DNA from: Natrialbaceae archaeon AArc-T1-2
GTDB lineage: Archaea > Halobacteriota > Halobacteria > Halobacteriales > Natrialbaceae
Direction of reading: 5' to 3'
Length of the DNA: 64,000 nucleotides
Assembly: GCF_030273315.1 (NCBI RefSeq)
Contig: NZ_CP127174.1
Location: forward strand, 434,001 to 498,000
A model generated the notes under the pieces. It made no database searches, was not told the DNA's origin, and saw only the letters and a list, made by a program, of their open reading frames with translations. This document shows, piece after piece, positions 35,019 through 43,839 of the stretch. Made by a program: the position numbers and the translations under genes. Position 1 is the stretch's first letter; each line of letters opens with the position of its first letter.

Positions 35019-36722
35019 AGCGAGCGTCTCGAAGCCGGCCCGTTCGGTCCGGTCGCTCGCGTTCGCGAGCAGTCGCGAGACGATAAACTCGGGCGTCGAG
35101 CGGCCGACGGTGCCAAAGCGAGGCTGGTAGTCGACCTGCAGCTCGAGGTCGGGATCGAGTCCCTCGGCGAAGATGCCGTCGACGCGAGCCGTCGGCGGGA
35201 GCGGCTCGAGGTCGTCGGCCAGGTGGGTGACGAACACGCCGAGTGCGTCCCGGTCGACGGTGAGCCGGACGAGTCCGTGGAGCAAGTCGGCGGCGCTGCC
35301 CGGCTCGGTGATCGCCTCGAACTCGTCGACGAGCATCAGGGTTCGCCCGCCGTCGGCAAGCGGCGGCACGATCGCTCGCAGCGTCGACTCGAGTACGCCC
35401 GCGTTGAAGCTTGCGTGACGCCGGTGAAAGACGATCCGCTCGACTGGCGTCACCTCGGCGCGGTCGGCGGGGACGGGAAGCCCCATCGAGGCCAGCAGGA
35501 CGACCTGACACAACGTCTCGAGCAGCGTCGTCTTCCCGCCGCTGTTTGCCCCCGTCAGGACGGCGACGCGTTCTTCGCCAGGCATCTGTTTCTGTTCGCC
35601 GCCTGCGAGGCCGTGATCGCCGAGCGCGTAGGTCACTGGCTGAACCGTGAGGTCACCGCGAGCGGCGAGTGCGAGGTTGCGGGCGTTCCGGACGGCGATC
35701 GCCTCCCGGTCACCCTCGAGGTAGGTCGGCCGCGTACAGTCGTACGCGAGGGCGAACCGGGCGAGCGACACCACGAGTGCGGTCTCGTCGACGGCCGAGA
35801 CGGCACGGTCGATCTCCTCGCGTGCGTCGTCGATCGTCGCCTCGAGGTCGCTCGCGACCGTCTGCTCGCGCTCGTCGATCGCCGACCGGAGGTCAGACTG
35901 CAGGTTCCGGAGCGTGGTTCGGACGAAGTCGGTCGCGTCGACGGGATCGGCCGCCATCGCCTCGCGGACTCGGTCGATCGTGACGTCGGTGTCGTTCACG
36001 AGACGATCCTCGAACGCCTCCCGGAACCGGGAGACGTCCCGAGCACCGCCGGCGTGGAGGTCGTCGATCAACTCGCGGGCGTTCGCGTCCAGATCCTCGA
36101 TCGTCTCCAGCGTCTCCCGGAGCCGATCGAGTTTCTCGTCCGCCCCCTCACGAACCCGACCGTCCGCGAGTGCTGACAGCGCGCTCGCCGCGTCCTCGAG
36201 CGTCTCGCGTTCGAGATCGGCGACCGCCTCGAACGGCCCGCCCTCGACGCCAGCCTCCTGCAGGGCGAGAGTGGCCTCGACGGCGGCGCGTTCGCTTCCC
36301 TCGCGGTCGTCGTAGCGTTCGTAGGCCGCGAGGACGGCCTCGCGGTCGCCGTCTGCGAGCGAAACCCAGACGTCGCGGGCGTCGAGAACGGCATCGAGAC
36401 GTTCGGTCATCGCCTCCCGGCTCTCAAGCGGCGTGAGCACGCGGACCCGATCGGCCGCACGCTCGGTGACCGCGTGCTCGACGAGCAACTCGAGTACGTC
36501 CTTGTACGCGTCGCGGGCGTCGCTCGTCGCGAGACGGTCCACCCCGTCGTCGCCGATCGCCCGCCGGAGAATGCGCGTCGCGCGGCCGCGTGGAATCCCC
36601 GCGTCCGTCAGCGCCCGGACGTCGCCGTTCTCGATCGCCGCCACCGCCTGCTGGGTCCCGAGTTCGGCTTCGAGCGTCTCCCGGGTCTTCGGGCCGACCC
36701 CCCAGTACTCCTCGAGGCGCAT
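34968..36722 (-). CDS. MutS-like ATPase with N-terminal helix-hairpin-helix
   Basis: A 584-aa protein. Residues 1-50 contain a helix-hairpin-helix region (EEYWGVGPKTRETLEAELGT, DAGIPRGRATRIL). Residues 70-360 are a helical clamp- or lever-like region. Residues 370-550 are the MutS ATPase with Walker A LTGANSGGKTTL, Walker B TLMLVDEFEA and the motif SFNAGVLESTLRAIV. No mismatch-recognition domain and no Smr endonuclease are visible, so it is more like the archaeal MutS5-type group than MutS1. It likely works on DNA junctions or recombination intermediates. A 49-bp duplication trims the last three codons. Confidence 0.88.
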   Translation of the reverse strand: MRLEEYWGVGPKTRETLEAELGTQQAVAAIENGDVRALTDAGIPRGRATRILRRAIGDDGVDRLATSDARDAYKDVLELLVEHAVTERAADRVRVLTPLESREAMTERLDAVLDARDVWVSLADGDREAVLAAYERYDDREGSERAAVEATLALQEAGVEGGPFEAVADLERETLEDAASALSALADGRVREGADEKLDRLRETLETIEDLDANARELIDDLHAGGARDVSRFREAFEDRLVNDTDVTIDRVREAMAADPVDATDFVRTTLRNLQSDLRSAIDEREQTVASDLEATIDDAREEIDRAVSAVDETALVVSLARFALAYDCTRPTYLEGDREAIAVRNARNLALAARGDLTVQPVTYALGDHGLAGGEQKQMPGEERVAVLTGANSGGKTTLLETLCQVVLLASMGLPVPADRAEVTPVERIVFHRRHASFNAGVLESTLRAIVPPLADGGRTLMLVDEFEAITEPGSAADLLHGLVRLTVDRDALGVFVTHLADDLEPLPPTARVDGIFAEGLDPDLELQVDYQPRFGTVGRSTPEFIVSRLLANASDRTERAGFETLAEAVGQETVQRTLADAR

Positions 36723-37322
36723 ACCCGAGGGATGTAAGTCACGTCTCTTGAAGATACGGTATCGGAGACGTCAGAACGGTTCGCGACGCGGTACCGGGCG
36801 GGGGGTGGGAGCCCCGCCCTGGCGTGAGAGACATGAGCGCACTCGAAGCGGGGGGCGAGTCCATCTTCGAGCGATCCGGGCACGAACGCACGGCAATCAG
36901 CCGGTGAGCGTGTCGTGGTCAGGGGCCGAGCGTGCACCCGACGGGGCTGTGACCCCGCACGTGGATGTGTGACGAGACTCGCCCTTTGTTATGGACCGTC
37001 GGATCGACCGTTAGCGTCCAGACAACCCTACAAACCGCTGCGTACGGACGTATAGCACTCAACTACGGACCGGACGACGGTTTCGTGAGGACGAACTGTC
37101 ACGCGAACCGACGCGGTCGACGCAGACGGCAGATCGTCGACCGTAGGTCGGCAGTAACCGACCGTATCCGATCCATTACGCGAATCGGGACGGTCGATGG
37201 GCTCTGGCTCGTATCCCGTACCGGCCGACCTCGGAGAATCGGGTCGTTAATACCGCCATAGAGCGGTTTCGGCCCGGGTTACAAGCCGGATAACTACGTC
37301 CGGATACGGGGACTGTCCTGCC
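36723..37322. other. 600-bp gene-free region holding a structured candidate
   Basis: No convincing gene on either strand. The part near 36796-36984 is dense in inverted repeats (next entry). The rest (36990-37322) is ordinary and leads to the zinc-finger gene at 37323. The open frames that cross it lack start signals. Confidence 0.5.
36796..36984. ncRNA. Candidate structured non-coding RNA, strand undetermined
   Basis: Hairpins visible by eye: GGGCGGGG 36796-36803 with CCCCGCCC 36812-36819; CTCGAAG 36842-36848 with CTTCGAG 36865-36871; CACGA/ACGC 36881-36889 with GCGT/TCGTG 36908-36917; CGTGC 36931-36935 with GCACG 36957-36961, enclosing GGGG/CCCC. A long-range GGGCGAGT (36853-36860) and ACTCGCCC (36977-36984) pair could close the module. 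It would conflict with, or form a pseudoknot with, the second hairpin. After it comes CTTTGTTA. It shows no match to RNase P, SRP or 5S motifs that I know. GC-rich haloarchaeal DNA forms chance hairpins easily, so confidence is limited. Confidence 0.35.
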
Positions 37323-37535
37323 ATGATCGAGTGCACGAACTGTGAAACTGCCCAGTTCCTGCAAATCACTCAGAGCCGCGTCTACTTCGAAGATGGTGAG
37401 ATGATAAACGAAGTCAGCGAAACCTACACGTGTACGCTCTGTGATGGAACTGGAACGTACATCTACCGGGAGGACGACGAGGAAACCGTTACCGGGGACG
37501 TGGTGGTAACCAAAGAGCGCCCACGGTTTGCCTGA
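37323..37535 (+). CDS. Small zinc-finger protein, DnaJ-like CxxC pairs
   Basis: A 70-aa protein with CTNC at residues 4-7 and CTLC at 37-40 followed by DGTGT. The four cysteines should bind one zinc ion. The pattern TYTCTLCDGTGTYIY recalls DnaJ central-type zinc knuckles and many haloarchaeal micro zinc-finger proteins (DUF7838-like). It stands alone upstream of the gas-vesicle cluster, convergent with gvpM by 57 bases. Confidence 0.78.
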   Translation: MIECTNCETAQFLQITQSRVYFEDGEMINEVSETYTCTLCDGTGTYIYREDDEETVTGDVVVTKERPRFA

Positions 37536-37591
37536 CTCGGACCGGTCCGTCGCCGAGACACGACACGACGCGACGTGACGCAACGTCTCGT

Positions 37592-37876
37592 TCACCGCTC
37601 GATCGTATCCGCCCGATCCTGGCTCGTCTCGCGCTTGTCGTTTCGGGAGCCGTACTGTCGCCTGGCTACCGCGGCCGCTCGTCGATCCGTGTCCCACTCC
37701 TCGAACAACCCGTACTCGGTCATCGTCTCCATGCCGGCGATCACCGCCGTGAGCTTGATGCCGACCAGCGGGATCTCGGCGACGGAGACGATCACGTCCG
37801 CACGGACGACGGCCCCGTCTCGCAACACCACGTCCAGCACGTCGACGATCGCGTCCTCGTCTTTTTCCGGTTTCAT
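37592..37876 (-). CDS. gvpM: Gas vesicle protein GvpM
   Basis: A 94-aa GvpA-related protein starting at ATG 37876; that ATG overlaps the stop of gvpL (ATGA). The GvpA-type core is AIVDVLDVVLRDGAVVRADV at residues 9-28, then IPLVGIKLTAVIAGMETMTE. It lacks the strongly hydrophobic uniform end of the shell protein and carries a basic C-terminal tail, as expected for the minor homologue that nucleates assembly. Last gene of the leftward gvpFGHIJKLM chain. Confidence 0.9.
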   Translation of the reverse strand: MKPEKDEDAIVDVLDVVLRDGAVVRADVIVSVAEIPLVGIKLTAVIAGMETMTEYGLFEEWDTDRRAAAVARRQYGSRNDKRETSQDRADTIER

Positions 37877-38769
37877 CGGTATTCGTCGGTTCCACGTCCG
37901 TCTCTCGGGTCGTCCTCGCTGCCCAGTTCGGGTGCGAACGTGTACGGCGGCCACGGTCCCGTAAACCGGACCTCGCGACCGGGTTCGGCCGCGACGTCGT
38001 CAAGCAACGCGCCGATCTCTCCCGCTTCGTCCTCGGTCGCCAGAAGCGTCATCCGACAGACCGTCTCGCCGTCGTCCGTGCTCCCGTCGGCCGCGGCGTC
38101 GCCGCCTGCAACCCTCGTACTCGCCGTTCGCTCGAGTTCACGAACCTCGCGGGCATGCGGCTCGAGGCGCTCGCGAAGGTCGGTCGAGACCGCATCGCGT
38201 CGGGCTCGCCGTCGTTCCCGTATCCGGTCGTCGAACTGCTTCTCGAGCAGGAACGCCGTCCCGTCGTCCGCGTCGTCGATCCGTTCGCGTAGCTCCGAGA
38301 GTCGGTCGTCGCGCTCGAGCAGCGTCGCCTCGTCGATCGGATCGGTGCGGACGACCTCGATCCGGTACTCCCAGTGGTCGGCGAGCGCGTCGAGCGCCGC
38401 GACGATCCCCTCCCGTTCGTCCCGGAGCCACGTCCGGACGACCTCGTCGTCGCCGCGGACGATCGTGTCGAACTGGAACGGCAACGGGGTGCCGAAAGCG
38501 TCCGCGGCGTCGTCGACGACCGACTGGTGGCGGACGACCCACCGGCGGATCCGCTCGAGGTCGGCCGAATCGTAGAGCTCGTCGCAGGCGTGGACGACGG
38601 CACCGATCCCGTCATCGACGACGACCGAAACTGCCTCGTCGTCGATTCCGGTCGTCTCGAGGCTCGCGTCCGTCTCGTCTGCTCGGACGACACAGTAGAG
38701 GTATCGCCCCTCCTCGAACTCGGGGGGACCGTCGCTTCGGTCCGTCCCGGCCGGATCGCCGCGGCTCAC
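37873..38769 (-). CDS. gvpL: Gas vesicle protein GvpL (GvpL/GvpF family)
   Basis: A 298-aa protein with the GvpL/F N-terminal domain beginning at [12 protein letters not shown] (~20-31) and a coiled-coil stretch (~155-225, [20 protein letters not shown]). The C-terminal block [16 protein letters not shown] is diagnostic. GvpL interacts with most other accessory Gvp proteins in haloarchaea and is needed in small amounts for early vesicle assembly. It overlaps both neighbours (gvpK and gvpM) by four bases. Confidence 0.93.
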   Translation of the reverse strand: MSRGDPAGTDRSDGPPEFEEGRYLYCVVRADETDASLETTGIDDEAVSVVVDDGIGAVVHACDELYDSADLERIRRWVVRHQSVVDDAADAFGTPLPFQFDTIVRGDDEVVRTWLRDEREGIVAALDALADHWEYRIEVVRTDPIDEATLLERDDRLSELRERIDDADDGTAFLLEKQFDDRIRERRRARRDAVSTDLRERLEPHAREVRELERTASTRVAGGDAAADGSTDDGETVCRMTLLATEDEAGEIGALLDDVAAEPGREVRFTGPWPPYTFAPELGSEDDPRDGRGTDEYR

Positions 38770-39095
38770 CGCTTCTCACCCCCGAGGACGGACTCTCCTG
38801 GCTCCCGTCGGTCCCTATCGAGGCGTTCGATCGCGTCCGCGACCAGCCCGTCGAGGTCCTCACGGAGCGTCGCGACGTCGTCTTCGATCCCCTGGTCGCG
38901 TTTCATCGCCTCGAGTTCGTCCTCGATCGATGCGAGCTGGCGACCGAGGCGTTCGATCTCGGCCTCCGAGAGCGATCCCGCCTCCATCCGGCGGACGGCC
39001 TCACGTTCTAAGGCGTCGACGAGCAGCTCGACGACGGTGACGACGAGAGCGACGACGCCGTCTGCACCGCCGTCGCCGACGTCGATCGTCGTCAT
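38766..39095 (-). CDS. gvpK: Gas vesicle protein GvpK
   Basis: A 109-aa protein. Residues 12-60 follow the GvpK pattern [20 protein letters not shown] followed by [21 protein letters not shown] predicted coiled coil at 60-95 completes the domain. It is an accessory protein essential for vesicle formation. ATG overlaps with gvpJ (stop) and gvpL (start). Confidence 0.92.
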   Translation of the reverse strand: MTTIDVGDGGADGVVALVVTVVELLVDALEREAVRRMEAGSLSEAEIERLGRQLASIEDELEAMKRDQGIEDDVATLREDLDGLVADAIERLDRDRREPGESVLGGEKR

Positions 39096-39568
39096 GGTTC
39101 CTCCGTCGACCCGTCGGTCGCGTTCTCGTCCGATTCATCGTCGTCCCGGAGATCCGTCAGCGACTCGCCGATCCCGCCGCCGTCGTCTCTCGAGTCCGAT
39201 TCTGTTCGCACGCTCTCTGCGGACGCATCGTCGGCGGACTCGTCGTGCGTCGAGCCGTCGTCTGTGGCGGTGACGTTGACGCCTCGGGTGGGGTCGACCG
39301 GGACCCTCGGTCGCTCGGTCTCGGCGAGTGCCGGATCGTCGACGGCGTCGGCGACGCGTCGCATGTCCGTTCCCTCCGGGAACTCGAGACCGTACTTCGC
39401 TGCCGTCTCGAAGGAGGCGATGGCAGCTCGGACCTGAACGCCAAGCAGTTGCGTATCGCCGATGGAGACGGCGATGTCGGCGTTGATGACGACGCCTTTG
39501 TCGAGTAACATCTCGACGACCTCCGCGAGGTCGGCTTTCTGTCTGCTCGGCTGGAACTCATCCACCAT
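39092..39568 (-). CDS. gvpJ: Gas vesicle protein GvpJ
   Basis: A 158-aa GvpA-related protein starting at ATG 39568 (a GTG at 39577 is an in-frame alternative). The GvpA-like core is [20 protein letters not shown] and then [20 protein letters not shown]. From about residue 70 a long acidic, Ser/Thr-rich tail follows. GvpJ is a minor shell component thought to act at the vesicle tips. It overlaps the end of the preceding gvpI-position gene by 11 bases. Confidence 0.92.
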   Translation of the reverse strand: MVDEFQPSRQKADLAEVVEMLLDKGVVINADIAVSIGDTQLLGVQVRAAIASFETAAKYGLEFPEGTDMRRVADAVDDPALAETERPRVPVDPTRGVNVTATDDGSTHDESADDASAESVRTESDSRDDGGGIGESLTDLRDDDESDENATDGSTEEP

Positions 39569-40502
39569 CTGACTCACCCCCGTCGCCGCCGCGTCGTTTC
39601 TCGAGTTCGCGCTCGAACCGTCGGCCGTAGATCCGGTCGAAACCGGGTGCCGTCGAGCCCTTCACCTCCCGTGGCACCGTCGATGATCGGGCGGTACTGC
39701 CGACGTCGGCCCGGCCGGTTGCCATCGTCGAGACCGCCGTCGGATTCCGGGAGTTCGTGCTCGTATCTTTCCGACGCGTCCGTTCCCGGTTGTACTCGTA
39801 GAGCTTCTGGAACGTCTCGTGAGTGTATAACAACGCCTCGCGGAACTCCTCGATGCCGGTCATCGCTTTCGTCTGGATCATGGTCTGGTAAGCCTCCGTC
39901 TCTGCGGCGTCCATTCCGATCGAGTCACCGCCGAGGTCGAACGAGCCGAACTCGTCTGTGGCCGCGTCCGTAACGTCGCCCTCGATCAGCTCCTCGTCCT
40001 CGTCGCCTACGAGCGAGTCGTCGTCCGCGACGGTCTCGGCCGCTTCTCCGAGCATGCTGTCGTCGTCGGTTTCGTCGACCAGCTCGTCGGTCGTCTCCTC
40101 GAGATCATCTTTGGCGTCCCACAGCTCGGAGACGTTCGCGGCGTTCCAGGTCTCTACCAGATCGATCGCCTGGATGACCTGCCTGATTTCGATGACGTCG
40201 CTCGCGTCACCCTCTCCGAGTGCGTCGGGGATCTCGCCGGCGTCGATCGCCGCGAGCAACTCGTCGCCGTCGACGGCCTCCGGGAGCTCGGCGAGGTCGA
40301 TCGCCTCGAGGGCGTCCTCGAGTTCGTCGACGAGGGAGACGAGCACGTCGACGGTGTCGCGGAGGTCCTCGAGCTCGTCGGACTCGAGTTCGTCGGCAAT
40401 CGAATCGAGGCTCTCGACGTTCTCGAGGTAGTCGTCGACCGCCGACAGACGCGCGTTCGCATCCTCGAGAATCGACTCGAGGCCGGCCGGCTCGTCACTC
40501 AT
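39558..40502 (-). CDS. gvpI: GvpI-position protein with long acidic coiled-coil N-terminus
   Basis: A 314-aa protein in the slot of gvpI between gvpH and gvpJ. Residues 1-135 are acidic and coiled-coil-like (DDYLENVESLDSIADELESD, VSLVDELEDALEAIDLAELP). Residues ~205-314 are a basic C-terminal region (ETFQKLYEYNRERTRRKDTS ... FDRIYGRRFERELEKRRG) that resembles classical GvpI in charge. Classical haloarchaeal GvpI is, from memory, about 140 aa and basic, so this protein may be a fusion of an extra acidic domain to GvpI. The start overlaps gvpH by eight bases. Confidence 0.7.
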   Translation of the reverse strand: MSDEPAGLESILEDANARLSAVDDYLENVESLDSIADELESDELEDLRDTVDVLVSLVDELEDALEAIDLAELPEAVDGDELLAAIDAGEIPDALGEGDASDVIEIRQVIQAIDLVETWNAANVSELWDAKDDLEETTDELVDETDDDSMLGEAAETVADDDSLVGDEDEELIEGDVTDAATDEFGSFDLGGDSIGMDAAETEAYQTMIQTKAMTGIEEFREALLYTHETFQKLYEYNRERTRRKDTSTNSRNPTAVSTMATGRADVGSTARSSTVPREVKGSTAPGFDRIYGRRFERELEKRRGGDGGESDGG

Positions 40503-41028
40503 GGCGACCCGCCTCCGGTTCGACGGTGACGGTGAGAATCCCGTTGTGGAAGGTGGCCTCCGCCGTCGACGCTGTCCAGGGAACGTGAACACGCTCGAGT
40601 GCGCGATCTTCGACGCCGACGACGAGTTCCGTGTCGTCGTAGCCGACGACGACGTCGTCGGGATCGATCTCTCCGAGATCCGCGGTGACGAGTAGTTCGT
40701 CCTCGCGGGTCCTCGTGGTGACGTGGTACTGACTGGCCGTCGTTCGTTTCCGGCGGGTTCCCGGACGATCGCTGTCCGGTCGTCGACGCTCGAAGTCGTC
40801 TCTGGACGGACGGTTCTCGCTTTCCTCGAGGTCGTCGAGACCGGACCGAACGGCGACGGAGTAGTCGAGCGCCGTCCGACCGGATCGCCGCCGATCGGAT
40901 CGGGACCCCTCCTCTATTCCCTCGAGTGCAGCGAGCAGGTTCGAGAGCCACCCACCGATCGTGGACGGCTCCTCGGGCTGGTCGTCGGCCGGTCCGTCGG
41001 TCGGTCGGTCGGGTGGATCGTCGCTCAT
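40495..41028 (-). CDS. gvpH: Gas vesicle protein GvpH (Hsp20-like)
   Basis: A 177-aa protein with an Hsp20/alpha-crystallin-type domain in the C-terminal half: TREDELLVTADLGEIDPDDV, then VVGVEDRALERVHVPWTAS and ATFHNGILTVTVEP. The N-terminus (1-70) is disordered and charged. It acts as chaperone during vesicle assembly. ATG 41028 is preceded by GGAGG within gvpG, and the ATG overlaps gvpG's TGA. Confidence 0.9.
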   Translation of the reverse strand: MSDDPPDRPTDGPADDQPEEPSTIGGWLSNLLAALEGIEEGSRSDRRRSGRTALDYSVAVRSGLDDLEESENRPSRDDFERRRPDSDRPGTRRKRTTASQYHVTTRTREDELLVTADLGEIDPDDVVVGYDDTELVVGVEDRALERVHVPWTASTAEATFHNGILTVTVEPEAGRHE

Positions 41029-41279
41029 TTTTTTACCTCCACGCGGCCGCTTGCGAGCTCTTCGTGAACGTCGCGGGCGATTTCGAGTTCCGTCTCGAGT
41101 TCGTCCTTGCGTTGTTCGTACTCCGTCTCCGACCGTTCGCCGAGTTCGTACAGCAACTGATTTTCCTTGAGATCGTCTTCGATCTCCTCGATATCGTACA
41201 GTTCGTCGAGCGCGAGCGTGTGAATGGTGTCGACGATGCCGACGAGCGGTCGGATGAGGAGGTCGTCGAGGACGAACAT
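41025..41279 (-). CDS. gvpG: Gas vesicle protein GvpG
   Basis: An 84-aa protein starting at ATG 41279 with the family opening FVLDDLLIRPLVGIVDTIHT, followed by LALDELYDIEEIEDDLKENQ and a coiled-coil C-terminus. A GTG at 41285 overlapping the gvpF stop is an alternative start. GvpG is a conserved accessory protein. Confidence 0.92.
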   Translation of the reverse strand: MFVLDDLLIRPLVGIVDTIHTLALDELYDIEEIEDDLKENQLLYELGERSETEYEQRKDELETELEIARDVHEELASGRVEVKK

Positions 41280-41281
41280 GG

Positions 41282-41905
41282 TCACTCGGCTCCGATCTGG
41301 ATGTCGACGAAGCTGTACGGTGCGAACGGTCCCGTGTACCGAAACTGCAGGTCGTCGTGTGACTCCTCGAGGTCTGCGACGGCCCGATCGAAGGCGTCGC
41401 GCTCCTCGCGGGGGACGAGATACGAGCGGTTCGTGACGAGTCGATCGCTGAACAGACCGTTCTCGACCGACTCGTCGGCGATCGGCTCGAGTTCGTCCCC
41501 GAGGCGGTCGACGATCGACTCGCGTTCGACTCGGGCGTCTTCGTCGCGGACGACCTTCAGCCCGAGTTCGACCGCCCCCTCGACGTCGCGCATGGCTCGC
41601 TTGAACGCCGGCCGCCCGCCGCGCAGGACGTTTTTCAGGGCGCGGTCGCTCTCGAAGACCATGCCAAATCGCATCGGAACGACGGTCCGTCCCCCGTCGG
41701 CTTCCATGATCTCGCGCAACACCTCGTCGTGACGACGCGCGTCTTCGTCGGTCCGTTCGGGCTCTGTCGTTTCGACGTCGGAGACGAGCGCGGCGAGACG
41801 GCGATGTTGGATCGGGTACACCGTCTCCCCACCCGCGACGGCGTCGGTCTCAAACTCGAGGGCGTCGTCGGTCGTGACGACGCCGTAGACGTATCGGTTG
41901 GTCAC
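41282..41905 (-). CDS. gvpF: Gas vesicle protein GvpF
   Basis: A 207-aa GvpL/GvpF family protein, first gene of the leftward operon. Start GTG 41905 is preceded by GAGGTGA at five-base spacing, which decides against GTG 41914. Conserved features are NRYVYGVVTTDDALEF, RTVVPMRFGMVFESDRALKN and the final FRYTGPFAPYSFVDIQI. GvpF binds the shell protein GvpA and prevents its premature aggregation. Confidence 0.93.
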   Translation of the reverse strand: MTNRYVYGVVTTDDALEFETDAVAGGETVYPIQHRRLAALVSDVETTEPERTDEDARRHDEVLREIMEADGGRTVVPMRFGMVFESDRALKNVLRGGRPAFKRAMRDVEGAVELGLKVVRDEDARVERESIVDRLGDELEPIADESVENGLFSDRLVTNRSYLVPREERDAFDRAVADLEESHDDLQFRYTGPFAPYSFVDIQIGAE

Positions 41906-42232
41906 TGTAATCACCTCATAGTCGATCGGGACTGGCGCTGCCGGAAGACCGGATCGCTAGCAGTCCGAGTCTCGTCCGTCGTACGAGAGACTCGCCCCTT
42001 ATCGTGGTGCTTGCACCAGCAGCGTTCCGGGCACCGTTGCCCGTTCTATGGATCATCGTCCCGGTTTTCGACGGCCAGTCCGGCAGTCCAGCCGGTATCC
42101 GGGCGTGTCTACACACGATTTATCCGAGACGGCTCCGACGCGCTAGCAGCCAGTTCCGTGGCGATGGCCGGCGGTCGGTAGCGGTCTCGAATAAGAAAGC
42201 ATATGCGAGTGCAGTCGTCAGCACACGTTGTA
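41906..42232. promoter_or_regulatory. Divergent regulatory region of the gvp cluster
   Basis: About 327 bases between gvpF (leftward) and the zinc-ribbon gene (rightward). It contains the first copy of a 15-bp repeat at 42009-42023. No gvpD/gvpE genes are in view, so regulation may differ from Halobacterium and Haloferax. Confidence 0.5.
42009..42023 (+). repeat. 15-bp motif upstream of gvpF (copy 1)
   Basis: GCTTGCACCAGCAGC, identical to 42453-42467. It is about 105 bases upstream of the gvpF start, on the strand opposite to gvpF. Confidence 0.7.
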
Positions 42233-42439
42233 ATGCGCGAGGACAGGACCGTTGTCGATATACTCGAGCGAGTACGGGAGTCCCGTCGGCGAAAGCGCTG
42301 TCCCGACTGCGAGGCTGTCGCTTCGATCCGTGGGGTCAGAGGGGAGTACTGGTGGGAGTGTCCGAACTGCGATGCGATCGGGATCGGATACAACACCCGT
42401 TCGGCCGCCCTGGAAGGGCTACAGAACCGCCGTAGCTGA
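42233..42439 (+). CDS. Small zinc-ribbon protein inside the gvp cluster
   Basis: A 68-aa protein starting at ATG 42233. Two CxxC pairs, CPDC at ~27-30 and CPNC at ~46-49, form one zinc ribbon. The N-terminus has a helical segment ([19 protein letters not shown]), and the rest ([20 protein letters not shown]) resembles haloarchaeal micro zinc-finger proteins. It lies between the two divergent gvp transcripts, 68 bases before gvpA. It could act on gvp expression, but this is inferred only from location. Confidence 0.75.
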   Translation: MREDRTVVDILERVRESRRRKRCPDCEAVASIRGVRGEYWWECPNCDAIGIGYNTRSAALEGLQNRRS

Positions 42440-42452
42440 TTTTTCCCGTCGG

Positions 42453-42467
42453 GCTTGCACCAGCAGC
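42453..42467 (+). repeat. 15-bp motif upstream of gvpA (copy 2)
   Basis: GCTTGCACCAGCAGC, 40-54 bases before the gvpA ATG, identical to 42009-42023. The position is suitable for a promoter-proximal regulatory site. Confidence 0.7.
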
Positions 42468-42506
42468 CTGAACCGTGATACGCATTCGTGGCTCACGCCA
42501 AACCGT

Positions 42507-42794
42507 ATGGCACAACCACAGCGCCGACCGGATTCCTCGAGTCTCGCGGAAGTCCTCGACCGCATCCTCGACAAGGGTGTCGTCATCGACGTCTGGGCAC
42601 GCATCTCGGTCGTGGGGATCGAGCTGCTCACCGTCGAAGCCCGCGTCGTGGTCGCGTCGGTTGACACGTTCCTCCACTACGCCGAAGAGATCGCCAAGAT
42701 CGAACAGGCGACTGCCGAAGGCGACCTCGACGAACTCGAGGAACTCGAGGTCGAGACCCGGCCCGAATCGTCACCGAAGTCCGCGACGGAGTGA
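42507..42794 (+). CDS. gvpA: Major gas vesicle shell protein GvpA
   Basis: A 95-aa protein. Residues 11-60 show the highly conserved shell core: [52 protein letters not shown]. It forms the ribbed, gas-permeable wall of the vesicle. The charged C-terminal tail ([20 protein letters not shown]) is longer than in Halobacterium GvpA. ATG 42507 is in a long frame that opens further upstream. First gene of gvpA-N-O; gvpN starts at its stop codon (GTGA). Confidence 0.95.
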   Translation: MAQPQRRPDSSSLAEVLDRILDKGVVIDVWARISVVGIELLTVEARVVVASVDTFLHYAEEIAKIEQATAEGDLDELEELEVETRPESSPKSATE

Positions 42795-43837
42795 TCGCGG
42801 TCGTGGCCGACCGATCGTCCTCGCGCGAACGGAAGGTCCGCGGAACGAAGATCAGGACCGACCGCCAGGCGAAAGGAAATCGACGCGCGAAAAAGACCGC
42901 GAAACGGATCGGAACGCGGGGTAACGATGGTGGCGGGAGCCGCGCCGAGAACGGGGACGCCCCCCTCACCGATCCCGACGACGTCGAACCCGATCCGTTC
43001 GTCGCCACCGACGAGGTCGCGGCGATCCGCCGTCGAATAACTGGCTGGCTCGCGGCCGACCAGCCGGTTCACCTGATCGGGCCGACCGGCAGCGGGAAGA
43101 CGGCGCTCGCGCTGTCCGCCGCCGCCGAACGCGGCCGACCAGTCGTCCGGGTCGACGGCGACGAGTCGGTCGACACCGCCGCGCTGGTCGGCGACTACGC
43201 CGGCGGGGAACGCTACGAGGAGGACGACCGGTTCGTAAGCGGCGTCCACAAACACACCGAGATCGTCCGACAGCGGTGGGTCGACAACCCGCTGTCGGTC
43301 GCCGTCCGCGAGGGAGCGACGCTCGTCTACAACGAGTTCTCCCGGAGCCCGCCGGCGGCACACAACGTCTTGCTCTCGGTGCTCGAGGAAGGCGTCCTCG
43401 AGCGACCCGGCAAGCGCGGTGCAGACCGGTCGATCGACGTCCATCCCGAATTTCGCGTGCTCGTCACGTCGAACACGGCCGAGTACGCAGGCGTCCACGA
43501 CCAGCAGGACGCGTTGCTCGATCGGTTCGTCGGCGTCGGTCTCGAGTACTACGGTTCCGAGACCGAACGCGAGATTGTCTCGGCACACGTCGGTCTGTCG
43601 GACGAGGACGTCGACCGCGTCGTCTCGAGTACGCGACGACTGCGCGAGGAGGTAGACGTCGTCGTCGGAACGCGAGCGGCAATCACGGCGGCGAACGGAC
43701 TCGCGGTTTTCGGCGGTGAGGACGACGGGACCGAGGACGAACCGCTCGTGGACGTCTTCACGGACGTCCTCGCGCCCAAGGTCGCGGGGAACGGCGACCT
43801 AGCCGACCTCCGGGAAACGATCGAACGCACACTCTGA
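42791..43837 (+). CDS. gvpN: Gas vesicle ATPase GvpN
   Basis: A 348-aa MoxR/AAA-type ATPase. Walker A is [12 protein letters not shown] (~95-106), Walker B is [12 protein letters not shown], and sensor region [11 protein letters not shown] is present. A basic N-terminal extension of about 70 residues ([20 protein letters not shown]) precedes the ATPase. GvpN enhances vesicle growth. The GTG start overlaps the gvpA stop. Confidence 0.94.
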   Translation: MIAVVADRSSSRERKVRGTKIRTDRQAKGNRRAKKTAKRIGTRGNDGGGSRAENGDAPLTDPDDVEPDPFVATDEVAAIRRRITGWLAADQPVHLIGPTGSGKTALALSAAAERGRPVVRVDGDESVDTAALVGDYAGGERYEEDDRFVSGVHKHTEIVRQRWVDNPLSVAVREGATLVYNEFSRSPPAAHNVLLSVLEEGVLERPGKRGADRSIDVHPEFRVLVTSNTAEYAGVHDQQDALLDRFVGVGLEYYGSETEREIVSAHVGLSDEDVDRVVSSTRRLREEVDVVVGTRAAITAANGLAVFGGEDDGTEDEPLVDVFTDVLAPKVAGNGDLADLRETIERTL

Positions 43838-43839
43838 CG

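Noticed and set aside
36608-36937. Leftward frame over the 36.8-kb hairpin region
   Set aside because: Overlaps the start of the MutS-like gene, has no start signal and no domain.
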